Below, piece by piece: positions 1-5,754 of a DNA stretch of 7,895 nucleotides. Under the pieces are notes generated by a model. That model was not told the DNA's origin, made no database searches, and worked only from the letters and a program-made list of their open reading frames with translations. The stretch spans positions 1 to 7,895 of the forward strand of contig JABDPD010000116.1 in assembly GCA_013042895.1 (NCBI GenBank), given 5' to 3'. The translations under genes and the position numbers were made by a program. Positions within the stretch are counted from its first letter, which is position 1; the number at the start of each line of letters is the position of its first letter. Source of the stretch: Boseongicola sp. Its GTDB lineage: Bacteria > Pseudomonadota > Alphaproteobacteria > Rhodobacterales > Rhodobacteraceae.

Positions 1-1
1 C

Positions 2-166
2 CACTCCGCATCGATCTCGGTCAAACTGATGCAGGAAATGGCCGGCGCCACTGTCATCGGCCCAATTCTGACCGGCGTAGATAAGCCAATTCAAATCCTG
101 CCGACAGTTTCCAGCGTCAACGACATCATGAATATGGCCGTTCTTGCAGCGTCAAAGGTGGGCTAA
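2..166 (+). CDS. maeB: NADP-dependent malic enzyme, C-terminal end of phosphotransacetylase-like domain (5' truncated by window edge)
   Basis: Only the last 54 codons are in the window, in a frame ending with TAA at 164-166. The visible protein contains GPILTGVDKPIQILP and NDIMNMAVLAA. These match the closing strand and helix of the phosphate acetyl/butyryltransferase fold. In alphaproteobacteria this fold forms the C-terminal regulatory domain of large (~750 aa) malic enzymes, which decarboxylate malate to pyruvate with NADP reduction. The DKPIQI and DIMNMA wording resembles malic enzyme more than free phosphate acetyltransferase (Pta), which usually reads VNMTA here. The catalytic malic enzyme part is outside the window, so Pta cannot be excluded. 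The stop codon overlaps the rbsK start (TAATG), suggesting translational coupling in one operon. Confidence 0.68.
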   Translation, partial: HSASISVKLMQEMAGATVIGPILTGVDKPIQILPTVSSVNDIMNMAVLAASKVG

Positions 167-1041
167 TGAAAACCGTTTGGTGCCTTGGCTCGATCAACAT
201 CGACCTCTTCTATGACGTTCCGCACATTCCAGCCCCGGGCGAAACGCTCGCGGCAACCGGGCATAGCAGCGGATTGGGCGGAAAAGGCGCAAACCAGTCG
301 GTTGCCGCCGCAAAGGCGGGCGCGAAGGTTCACCATATTGGAGCCGTAGGTCAGAACACTGACTGGGTGATCGAACGCCTCAAAAGCTATAACGTCGGCA
401 CTGCGCAAATCGCCATTTCCGACGATCCGACCGGACAAGCAATCATTAACGTCGCAAGCGACGGCGAAAATGCGATTGTCATTCTTTCAGGCGCAAACCG
501 CACTCTTGATGAAGCAGCCGTTAGCGCTGGGCTTGCCGGAGCGGCACCTGGGGACATTCTTCTGGTTCAAAACGAGACCAACCTTCAGATCGAAGCGGCA
601 CGGATCGCGTCCGACCAAGGGCTGCGGGTACTCTACTCCGCTGCGCCCTTTGATGCCGACGCGACACAGCAGGTACTACCCTTCACCGACACGCTCCTCT
701 TGAACGAGATTGAGGCGGAACAGTTACAACAAACCCTGAAGCAGAGCCTGTTTGAGCTTCCCGTCAAGAATATTGTCGTGACGCTTGGGCCCAAAGGCGC
801 GCGGTGGATTTCAACGCAATCGCGGGATGTTTTTGAGACTCCGGGAATCCAGGTTGAAGCCGTCGATACTACTGGTGCGGGCGATACGTTTGCGGGCTAT
901 CTGGCTGCGGCACTCGCGCGTGATTTTGAACCAGCTGAAGCCATGGCATTTGCTGGCCGTGCTGCTGCTTTGAAGGTGACAAGAAAGGGGACTGCCGACG
1001 CGATCCCCACTTTAGAGGAAGTTGAGGTGTTCGATCCTTAA
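166..1041 (+). CDS. rbsK: Ribokinase (PfkB family carbohydrate kinase)
   Basis: The 291-aa protein is predicted to phosphorylate D-ribose to ribose 5-phosphate with ATP in the cytoplasm. Both PfkB signatures are visible. The N-terminal GGKGANQ (residues 38-44) follows a typical sugar-binding opening, GSINIDLFYDVPHIPAPGET. The C-terminal DTTGAGD (residues 234-240) forms the anion hole and carries the catalytic base Asp240. A nucleotide-binding TLGPKGA segment precedes it. Length is close to, or slightly under, the usual ~300 aa. The ATG at 166 overlaps the preceding stop by one base, and the protein begins right at the first beta strand (KTVWCLGSINID), so this start is well supported. No ribose transporter genes are adjacent, so substrate is inferred from sequence alone; another PfkB sugar or nucleoside kinase is possible. 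The 3' end overlaps msrA by 4 bp, tail to tail. Confidence 0.85.
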   Translation: MKTVWCLGSINIDLFYDVPHIPAPGETLAATGHSSGLGGKGANQSVAAAKAGAKVHHIGAVGQNTDWVIERLKSYNVGTAQIAISDDPTGQAIINVASDGENAIVILSGANRTLDEAAVSAGLAGAAPGDILLVQNETNLQIEAARIASDQGLRVLYSAAPFDADATQQVLPFTDTLLLNEIEAEQLQQTLKQSLFELPVKNIVVTLGPKGARWISTQSRDVFETPGIQVEAVDTTGAGDTFAGYLAAALARDFEPAEAMAFAGRAAALKVTRKGTADAIPTLEEVEVFDP

Positions 1042-1709
1042 CTTTTGGGCGTCGCAAATACCGCGTCATTGCCCCAAAGCTGCAGAACCTTCTGATCCCG
1101 TCGACATCCGTTCCGATAGAACTTGTAAGCGCTCGCCTTGGTTTTCGGTCCACGGCGCGTCAGAACAATCTCAGACCGCTTGTAATAGTTCTGATGATAG
1201 TCGTCCGCGGGCGTAAAAGTCGATGCATTCAGAATTGGAGTCACAATTGTACGACCCAAATCGCGCTGAGCGCGCGCCTTCGCAGCCTCCGCGGCGGCCA
1301 GTTCTTCAGCATTAGAGACGAAAATCGCCGTTCGATAGCTATCGCCACGATCGCAGAATTGACCGCCCGCATCCGTAGGATCGACCGAACGGAAGAACGC
1401 ATAGAGCAGTTGATCATAACTGACCTTGTCCGGGTCGTAAGGGATCTCAACTGCTTCATAGTGGCCGGTATTCCCACCCGTGACCTGTTTGTAAGTGGGG
1501 TTTTCTGTCGTGCCGCCCGTGAAGCCGGAAATTACATCACCCACGCCGGGTAGACGTTCGAAGTCAGCTTCGATGCACCAGAAACATCCTCCGGCGAAAT
1601 AGGCCTTCTTAGTTTCGGCAGCCTTTGCGCTTCCGCATTCGATTGCCACTCCAAGCATGATCAAAACAGCGAGGGCCGGCGCCTTCAGTGATTGGATAGC
1701 GAATGACAT
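1038..1709 (-). CDS. msrA: Exported peptide-methionine (S)-S-oxide reductase MsrA
   Basis: The 223-aa protein should reduce methionine-S-sulfoxide in oxidised proteins. The catalytic motif GGCFWCIE is at residues 40-47, with nucleophile Cys42 and catalytic Glu47. The family segments GNTGHYEAVEI, DRGDSYRTAIF and DDYHQNYY follow in order. A C-terminal KFYRNGCRRD segment carries Cys202, the likely resolving cysteine. Residues 1-31 look like a Sec signal peptide (hydrophobic ALAVLIMLGV, then SAKAA before the mature ETKKAYFAGG), so a periplasmic location is inferred. Cys25 is not in a usable lipobox because Glu precedes it. The ATG is preceded by AAGGGAG about 9 nt upstream on the minus strand, supporting this start. 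No MsrB is fused or adjacent, and the reductant partner is not in the window. Confidence 0.93.
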   Translation of the reverse strand: MSFAIQSLKAPALAVLIMLGVAIECGSAKAAETKKAYFAGGCFWCIEADFERLPGVGDVISGFTGGTTENPTYKQVTGGNTGHYEAVEIPYDPDKVSYDQLLYAFFRSVDPTDAGGQFCDRGDSYRTAIFVSNAEELAAAEAAKARAQRDLGRTIVTPILNASTFTPADDYHQNYYKRSEIVLTRRGPKTKASAYKFYRNGCRRDQKVLQLWGNDAVFATPKS

Positions 1710-1771
1710 ACTAAAAACTCCCTTGAACTTGGTGGCACACTGTCGCGCCGTCCGATCAATCGCAATTCACT

Positions 1772-1789
1772 GCCGCGTGATGTCGCGGC
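1772..1789. repeat. GC-rich inverted repeat in the msrA / sulfotransferase divergent intergenic region
   Basis: GCCGCG (1772-1777) and CGCGGC (1784-1789) are perfect inverted copies separated by TGATGT. It lies 63 bp upstream of the msrA start and could be a leader hairpin or an operator. No T-run follows on either strand, so it does not look like an intrinsic terminator. The repeat is directly visible; any function is a guess. Confidence 0.35.
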
Positions 1790-1872
1790 CTCGTGAGAGT
1801 TGTTTCACTCGAAATGTCGGTCTAGCGTCGCGGAAGCAATCCTAACGATTCCTTAAATGGCAGAACGCATGC

Positions 1873-1912
1873 ACCGACGTAATACCGACGTGATACCGAC
1901 GTCTTACCGACA
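1873..1912 (+). repeat. Tandem 11-bp direct repeat abutting the sulfotransferase start codon
   Basis: Four units start at 1873, 1884, 1895 and 1906, exactly 11 bp apart. Three begin ACCGACGT and differ only in the last three bases (AAT, GAT, CTT). The fourth begins ACCGACA and is interrupted by the ATG at 1913. An inverted, one-mismatch copy (ATGTCGGT) lies at 1814-1821. The block fills the place where a Shine-Dalgarno sequence would sit, and it contains no purine-rich GGAG-like stretch. The spacing is about one helical turn, so repeated protein binding to one face of the DNA is possible. Expansion by replication slippage is the simpler origin. Confidence 0.8.
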
Positions 1913-2611
1913 ATGAAGATCGCGATGTGGAGCGGTCCCCGTAATCTCTCGACCGCAATGCTCTATGCTTTTGGAAACAGGCCGGAATTCGCCGCATGGG
2001 ACGAACCTTTCTATGGGCCCTATCTGAAAGCCACCGGAATCGCGCACCCGATGCGAAAAGAGGTCCTTTCGACGCATGAAACCGATGAAAATCTCGTTGC
2101 AGACCGTATCCGCGGAGAGATCCCTGACGGCAAAAAGCACTTTTATATGAAGCACATGGGCTTTCACATGTGTGATGGTTTTCCGCTGGACTGGGCGAAG
2201 GACTGCGTCAACGTCCACCTCATCCGTCATCCCGCTCGCGTCATCGCCAGCTATACAGCCAAACGAAAGAACCCCACGCTGCAGGACATTGGATTTCAGC
2301 AACAAACCGAGATCTTTGAGCAGTTTCCAGGACCGGTGATTGATAGCTTTGATATTCGCGAGAATCCGGAGCATATGCTTAAAAAGCTCTGCGGAACCAT
2401 AGGCTTAGATTGGGATCCAGGCATGCTTTCTTGGCCGGCAGGCCCCAAGCCTTTTGACGGCGTCTGGGCGCCACACTGGTATAAATCCGTCCACGATTCC
2501 AAAGGTTTCGCCGGAAAAGAGGGCGCAATTCCAGCTCTTACAGGCGAGTCTGCCGCTTTGTTGGAGCAAGCGCTGCCATTCTACGAACAGCTAGAAGCCA
2601 AGAAGCTGTAA
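1913..2611 (+). CDS. Sulfotransferase-like family protein (P-loop PAPS-binding fold)
   Basis: The 232-aa protein opens with MKIAMWSGPRNLSTAM. SGPRNLST (residues 7-14) corresponds to the 5'-phosphosulfate-binding loop of sulfotransferases, and HLIRHPARVIASY (102-114) resembles the 3'-phosphate-binding region (LIRxPxxxxxS). DEPFY (30-34) is also characteristic of this small bacterial family. A cytoplasmic enzyme transferring sulfate from PAPS is the family expectation, but many members have no known substrate. No signal peptide or membrane segment is visible. The frame is closed upstream by TAA at 1880-1882 and holds no other start, so ATG 1913 is the earliest; Met5 is an alternative. No Shine-Dalgarno precedes it, only the 11-bp repeats. 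The 3' end converges on argG with 13 bp between the stops. Confidence 0.75.
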   Translation: MKIAMWSGPRNLSTAMLYAFGNRPEFAAWDEPFYGPYLKATGIAHPMRKEVLSTHETDENLVADRIRGEIPDGKKHFYMKHMGFHMCDGFPLDWAKDCVNVHLIRHPARVIASYTAKRKNPTLQDIGFQQQTEIFEQFPGPVIDSFDIRENPEHMLKKLCGTIGLDWDPGMLSWPAGPKPFDGVWAPHWYKSVHDSKGFAGKEGAIPALTGESAALLEQALPFYEQLEAKKL

Positions 2612-2612
2612 C

Positions 2613-2629
2613 AATAACAGACTGTTATT
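2613..2629. terminator. Possible weak bidirectional terminator between convergent genes
   Basis: AATAACAG-A-CTGTTATT is a perfect 8-bp inverted repeat around a single base, realistically a 6-bp AT-rich stem with a 5-nt loop. It fills the gap between the sulfotransferase stop (2609-2611) and the argG stop (2625-2627) and includes the latter. A short T-rich stretch follows on the + strand. The stem is weak, so termination is only a possibility. Confidence 0.3.
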
Positions 2630-3845
2630 TCTTGAGCCGCCGCTCCCGCGCAGCCAAAAGCTTCAGCCGAAGAGCGTTCAGCTGAATGAACCCCTGAGCA
2701 TCCTTTTGGTCGTAAGCGCCCGCATCTTCCTCGAATGTGACATGCGCTTCTGAGTACAGCGAGTGATCAGACCGACGCGAGATCGTACGCGCCAAGCCTT
2801 TGTAAAGCTTTAGCTTTACAGTTCCCGTCACGTGTTTCTGAGTGTGGTCGATTGCCGCTTGAAGCATCTCGCGTTCTGGCGAGAACCAGAATCCGTTGTA
2901 AATCAGCTCTGCATACCGAGGCATAAGCTCATCCTTCAAGTGAGCCTGCCCCCGATCCAGGGTAATCTGCTCAATCCCACGATGCGCCTCAAGCAAGATC
3001 GTACCACCAGGCGTCTCGTAAATCCCACGAGACTTCATGCCAACAAACCGGCCTTCTACAAGATCAAGCCGTCCGATACCGTGCTTTCCGCCCAATTCGT
3101 TCAGCTTTGTCAGAATGTTAGCAGGTGACATCGGATCGCCATTTATTGAGACCGCATCACCCTGCTCGAACCCAATCTCGATAATCTCAGGCTGGTCAGG
3201 TGCGTCTTCAGGATGCACGGTGCGCTGATACACATAATCTGGAGCTTCACCCGCCGGGTCCTCCAAAACCTTGCCCTCTGATGATGTGTGCAAGAGGTTT
3301 GCATCCACACTGAAAGGAGCCTCGCCCCGCTTGTCTTTGGCGATAGGAATCTGATGCTTCTCGGCAAAATCGATGAGTTTTGTGCGGCTCGACAAATCCC
3401 AAAGACGCCAAGGCGCGATAACTTTTATATCTGGGTTAAGGGCATAAGCGCTTAGCTCAAAGCGTACTTGGTCGTTACCTTTGCCGGTTGCCCCGTGTGA
3501 AACGGCATCGGCCCCGGTTTCGGCTGCGATCTCAACCAAACGCTTAGAAATAAGAGGCCGAGCAATCGACGTACCGAGCAGATAAAGCCCCTCGTACAAG
3601 GCGTTTGCGCGGAACATTGGGAAGACGAAATCGCGCACGAACTCTTCCCGCAGATCCTCAATAAAGATTTCGGAAACGCCCAGCATTTCAGCCTTTTTAC
3701 GTGCCGGCTCAAGCTCTTCGCCCTGACCAAGGTCCGCAGTGAAGGTGACAACTTCACAATCGTATTCAGTCTGAAGCCACTTCAGAATAATGGACGTATC
3801 AAGGCCGCCTGAATAGGCAAGAACAACTTTCTTCGGTGCAGACAC
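2625..3845 (-). CDS. argG: Argininosuccinate synthase
   Basis: The enzyme joins citrulline and aspartate using ATP (giving AMP and PPi) to form argininosuccinate, the penultimate step of arginine synthesis, in the cytoplasm. The 406-aa length is typical. The ATP-pyrophosphatase loop AYSGGLDTS is at residues 10-18. Further conserved blocks are [14 protein letters not shown], the citrulline/aspartate-binding part following it, [23 protein letters not shown] and [10 protein letters not shown]. The start codon is GTG (3843-3845). It gives the usual N-terminus (M)[13 protein letters not shown], has GGGGA 7 nt upstream, and no ATG fits better. argH is not in the window. The upstream gene is on the same strand but 118 bp away with a hairpin between, so a separate promoter is likely. 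Confidence 0.97.
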   Translation of the reverse strand: MSAPKKVVLAYSGGLDTSIILKWLQTEYDCEVVTFTADLGQGEELEPARKKAEMLGVSEIFIEDLREEFVRDFVFPMFRANALYEGLYLLGTSIARPLISKRLVEIAAETGADAVSHGATGKGNDQVRFELSAYALNPDIKVIAPWRLWDLSSRTKLIDFAEKHQIPIAKDKRGEAPFSVDANLLHTSSEGKVLEDPAGEAPDYVYQRTVHPEDAPDQPEIIEIGFEQGDAVSINGDPMSPANILTKLNELGGKHGIGRLDLVEGRFVGMKSRGIYETPGGTILLEAHRGIEQITLDRGQAHLKDELMPRYAELIYNGFWFSPEREMLQAAIDHTQKHVTGTVKLKLYKGLARTISRRSDHSLYSEAHVTFEEDAGAYDQKDAQGFIQLNALRLKLLAARERRLKK

Positions 3846-3913
3846 GATTCTTCCCCGGTTTTGAGCGGTATCGGCGCGCGTTTACGGGGTTTTGCGAGCA
3901 GGAACAAGGTGGT

Positions 3914-3930
3914 GCGCACGGCGCGTGCGC
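3914..3930 (-). terminator. GC-rich hairpin between the exported-protein gene and argG (possible terminator or leader element)
   Basis: GCGCACG (3914-3920) and CGTGCGC (3924-3930) form a perfect 7-bp stem with a 3-nt loop. It begins 34 bp beyond the stop of the upstream minus-strand gene. On that strand it is followed by ACCACCTTGTTCC, which is not a proper U-tract. It could terminate the upstream transcript with help from Rho, or lie in the argG leader. Neither role is shown by the sequence. Confidence 0.35.
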
Positions 3931-3963
3931 GACGATGGTGCAAGATTTCTCATTGTCGGGTGT

Positions 3964-5052
3964 CTATTCAACAACGAGCCCTGTGTCTTCGCCTGACGGG
4001 CAGGTCACTTCCTCCTCGCCACAGTCTTCAGTGTCAGACAGTTCAGGCGGGGCGTTTGCTTCAACTGTCTCGTGAATTGCGACCAATTCCTCGTCAGTAA
4101 AACGACCACGAAGCTCAGAAAGCAACCTTTCTTCCGCGTCGGTGCGCCCAGTTTCGGGATCGGGCTCGCCACCGGGGTTCTTATTCCAATAAGCCAGGAT
4201 TTGGTCCTCTGCGGCGGCTTTGTCCTCCAGAGCTTTCTGTGCGTCCAAAACCTCAGGATCAGTTGAATCAAGCGCTAGGTCCGTGGGGGCATTAGTGCGA
4301 TCAACGGTGTCCACGCCCAAGTCGCTCAACGCTTGGTCAATGTTGGTATCGGGATCGGCAGGAGGCACAGCGAGAAGGCTTCTATACTCTTCATAAGATG
4401 CGAATCCGGCGTCGGTTGCTGCCAGCTCCTTATCTTCAGCCATCTCAATATCCGGATCGACCGGGTTGCCCGGCACGCCCTCAAGAGCAAGATAATAGTC
4501 CTCAAGCGAGTTGTATTCCGATGCATCAATCGCGTCGAAGAGAGCCGCCCGGCCGAGAATTTCCTGAGCGCCATCTGCGGAATCAGATGCCACGACCAAC
4601 GCAGCAACATGGCCAACAGGACCGTTTGTATTTCCATTGCGAATATGGGCCAGGACCGCATTTACGTTGGCATTCAGGGCACCATTCATGTTCCCAAGTT
4701 CACTTGGATGCAGCGAATCCTTGCTGGCCTTTGCTGGTTCTGCCGCACGGACGGTTTTGGATGGGCGAATTTCCTTCCCTGTCAGTTTAGCAAAGAACTT
4801 CTCAACCGAGTTATTTGCCTTGCCGTGTAAGTTGCCTCGAGACGATCTTGAATTCGTTGCATTTCCCTTGTTCTCGGACTTGCCCCGAGGCTCAGCCGAC
4901 CGTCCCCGACCCTCGCTGGACTTATTGTTGGATTTTTCGGATTTTGCGTAAGCGATATCGGAGGAGATAAACGTCGCCGCAGTCGCGAAAGTACCAAGGG
5001 TGAGGCAGCTGATTGCAAGGCCCGCTAAAGTGGATTTTATCGATGTCTTCAT
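3964..5052 (-). CDS. Exported low-complexity protein of unknown function
   Basis: I do not recognise a functional domain. The chosen ATG (5050-5052) gives 362 aa and has AAAGGA 8 nt upstream; the frame extends 18 codons further, but the longer form would bury the signal peptide. Residues 1-36 are a Sec signal peptide (KTSIKS, then hydrophobic LAGLAISCLTLGTFATAA), with likely cleavage after AYA36. Mature residues 37-111 are rich in K, R, S, N and G (about 19 basic against 7 acidic). Residues 118-151 contain an Asn/Ala-rich block, LGNMNGALNANVNA and NGPVGHVAA, which resembles a block I recall from Roseobacter hypothetical proteins. Residues ~155-362 are strongly acidic and helix-prone, with repeated SLEDYYLALEG / SYEEYRSLLA-like segments. 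The tail holds two cysteines (344 and 351). A periplasmic, surface or extracellular structural role is conceivable but unproven. Confidence 0.72.
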   Translation of the reverse strand: MKTSIKSTLAGLAISCLTLGTFATAATFISSDIAYAKSEKSNNKSSEGRGRSAEPRGKSENKGNATNSRSSRGNLHGKANNSVEKFFAKLTGKEIRPSKTVRAAEPAKASKDSLHPSELGNMNGALNANVNAVLAHIRNGNTNGPVGHVAALVVASDSADGAQEILGRAALFDAIDASEYNSLEDYYLALEGVPGNPVDPDIEMAEDKELAATDAGFASYEEYRSLLAVPPADPDTNIDQALSDLGVDTVDRTNAPTDLALDSTDPEVLDAQKALEDKAAAEDQILAYWNKNPGGEPDPETGRTDAEERLLSELRGRFTDEELVAIHETVEANAPPELSDTEDCGEEEVTCPSGEDTGLVVE

Positions 5053-5326
5053 TGTGAGAATCCTTTTGAGCGGTGCAAAACATGTATCAAAATCAGTGTA
5101 GGCCAAATTATCGTTAGATAGATTTCAGCAGTAATTCCCGAGCAAGAATCCGCTTTGATCCTGATTTTCGTTTCAACTCAGGAGGCAATCCCAGTCTCGC
5201 GGCAGGATTTGGGCATTCTTGGCGACAATTAAGACGGCAGCATCAAAGACTCGGAAAGAATCGGCGACAACAGAACCTCGCGAATCGGTTCAATATTTTT
5301 TGCTTTTCGGACTGTCTATTCCGGCT
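5053..5326. other. 274-bp non-coding stretch between two minus-strand genes
   Basis: No convincing ORF or RNA gene is visible. It must hold the promoter of the exported-protein gene: on the minus strand a GATAAT resembling a -10 box lies about 60 bp before that ATG, without a good -35. GGCGACAA occurs twice (near 5221 and 5263) and AATCGG twice (near 5260 and 5283). A small hairpin with a T-run lies at its right end and is listed separately. An AGGAGG-like stretch near 5180 on the + strand is not followed by a usable start codon. Confidence 0.5.
5273..5301 (+). terminator. Weak terminator-like hairpin with T-run, + strand orientation
   Basis: GAACC (5273-5277) and GGTTC (5287-5291) form a 5-bp stem around a 9-nt loop, followed by AATATTTTTT. 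The orientation suits a + strand transcript, yet no + strand gene ends here. It lies just beyond the 3' end of the HPt gene, which is on the opposite strand. The stem is short, so it may be chance. Confidence 0.25.
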
Positions 5327-5632
5327 TCATGCTCGAAACTGTACGACTGAGTTCTCGAAGGCGCGGCGGATGTCTTCCAAGTTAATCGTGTCTGACGCGC
5401 TATCTCGAGTCGAACTTTCCGCAATACGACAAAGCTCGCTAACTTCTCGCAGACCAATATTTAGTGCACAGCCTTTGATGAAGTGCAGGCGTTCTTCCAA
5501 GGCGTTTCCGCGTACTTGAGAAAGCTCATTCAAGGCCTCGCGAACTTCTTCGAAAAACATCTCAATGATTTCGCCAAAAACATCTTCGCCAACCTCGGAC
5601 TTCAGCTCTAACACCCGATCCCAGTCGATCAT
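5327..5632 (-). CDS. Stand-alone histidine phosphotransfer (HPt) domain protein
   Basis: The 101-aa protein is essentially a single HPt domain, a cytoplasmic helical bundle that relays phosphoryl groups between response-regulator receiver domains or from a hybrid kinase. The phospho-accepting motif HFIKGCALNIG runs from His50 to Gly60, matching HxxKGxxxxxG, with Lys53 and Gly54 in place. Helices before it (residues 5-40) are amphipathic and acidic, as is usual. The start ATG is preceded by AAAGGAAG 8-13 nt upstream on the minus strand. It is divergent from a REC-PP2C response regulator 122 bp away, the natural candidate partner. No kinase is nearby. It has no resemblance that I can see to dimeric ChpT-type phosphotransferases, which are about twice as long. 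Confidence 0.88.
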   Translation of the reverse strand: MIDWDRVLELKSEVGEDVFGEIIEMFFEEVREALNELSQVRGNALEERLHFIKGCALNIGLREVSELCRIAESSTRDSASDTINLEDIRRAFENSVVQFRA

Positions 5633-5754
5633 CTATCGCTTCCTTTCGATACTCGAACGCTTAATAGAAACATCTTAAAAATTGATGTTCGCCCAACTGC
5701 AGCAGGCTGCATTGCCTAAACCTCCCATTAACGCGCTTGTGACAACACGGATGC
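5633..5754. promoter_or_regulatory. Divergent intergenic control region of the HPt and REC-PP2C genes, with a central dyad
   Basis: This 122-bp gap must carry promoters for both genes. Near its middle is a perfect dyad TGCAGC-AG-GCTGCA (5698-5711), a plausible operator. To its left is an AT-rich patch with two TTAA tetramers (5661-5664 and 5675-5678). They are 10 bp apart, not the 7 bp required of a CtrA site. I could not assign confident -35/-10 boxes on either strand. Confidence 0.45.

Noticed and set aside
2296..2502. Open frames antisense or shifted within the sulfotransferase, argG, MsrA and phosphatase genes
   Set aside because: They are shadows of strongly recognisable coding regions and show no family motifs, ribosome-binding sites or plausible composition of their own.
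5005..5007. Lipobox at Cys16 of the exported protein
   Set aside because: Cys16 lies inside the hydrophobic core with Ala at -3, and the hydrophobic stretch continues past it, so an ordinary signal peptide fits better.
5053..5106. An 18-codon upstream extension of the exported-protein gene (start at 5106)
   Set aside because: The ATG at 5052 has a good AAAGGA ribosome-binding site and begins directly with a signal peptide; the extension would place a charged segment before it.
5179..5230. Small + strand gene after the AGGAGG-like sequence near 5180
   Set aside because: No ATG, or GTG/TTG at suitable spacing, opens a frame of useful length before a stop.
5661..5678. CtrA-like TTAA pair upstream of the HPt gene
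   Set aside because: The spacing between the tetramers is 10 bp, not the 7 bp required by the known consensus.
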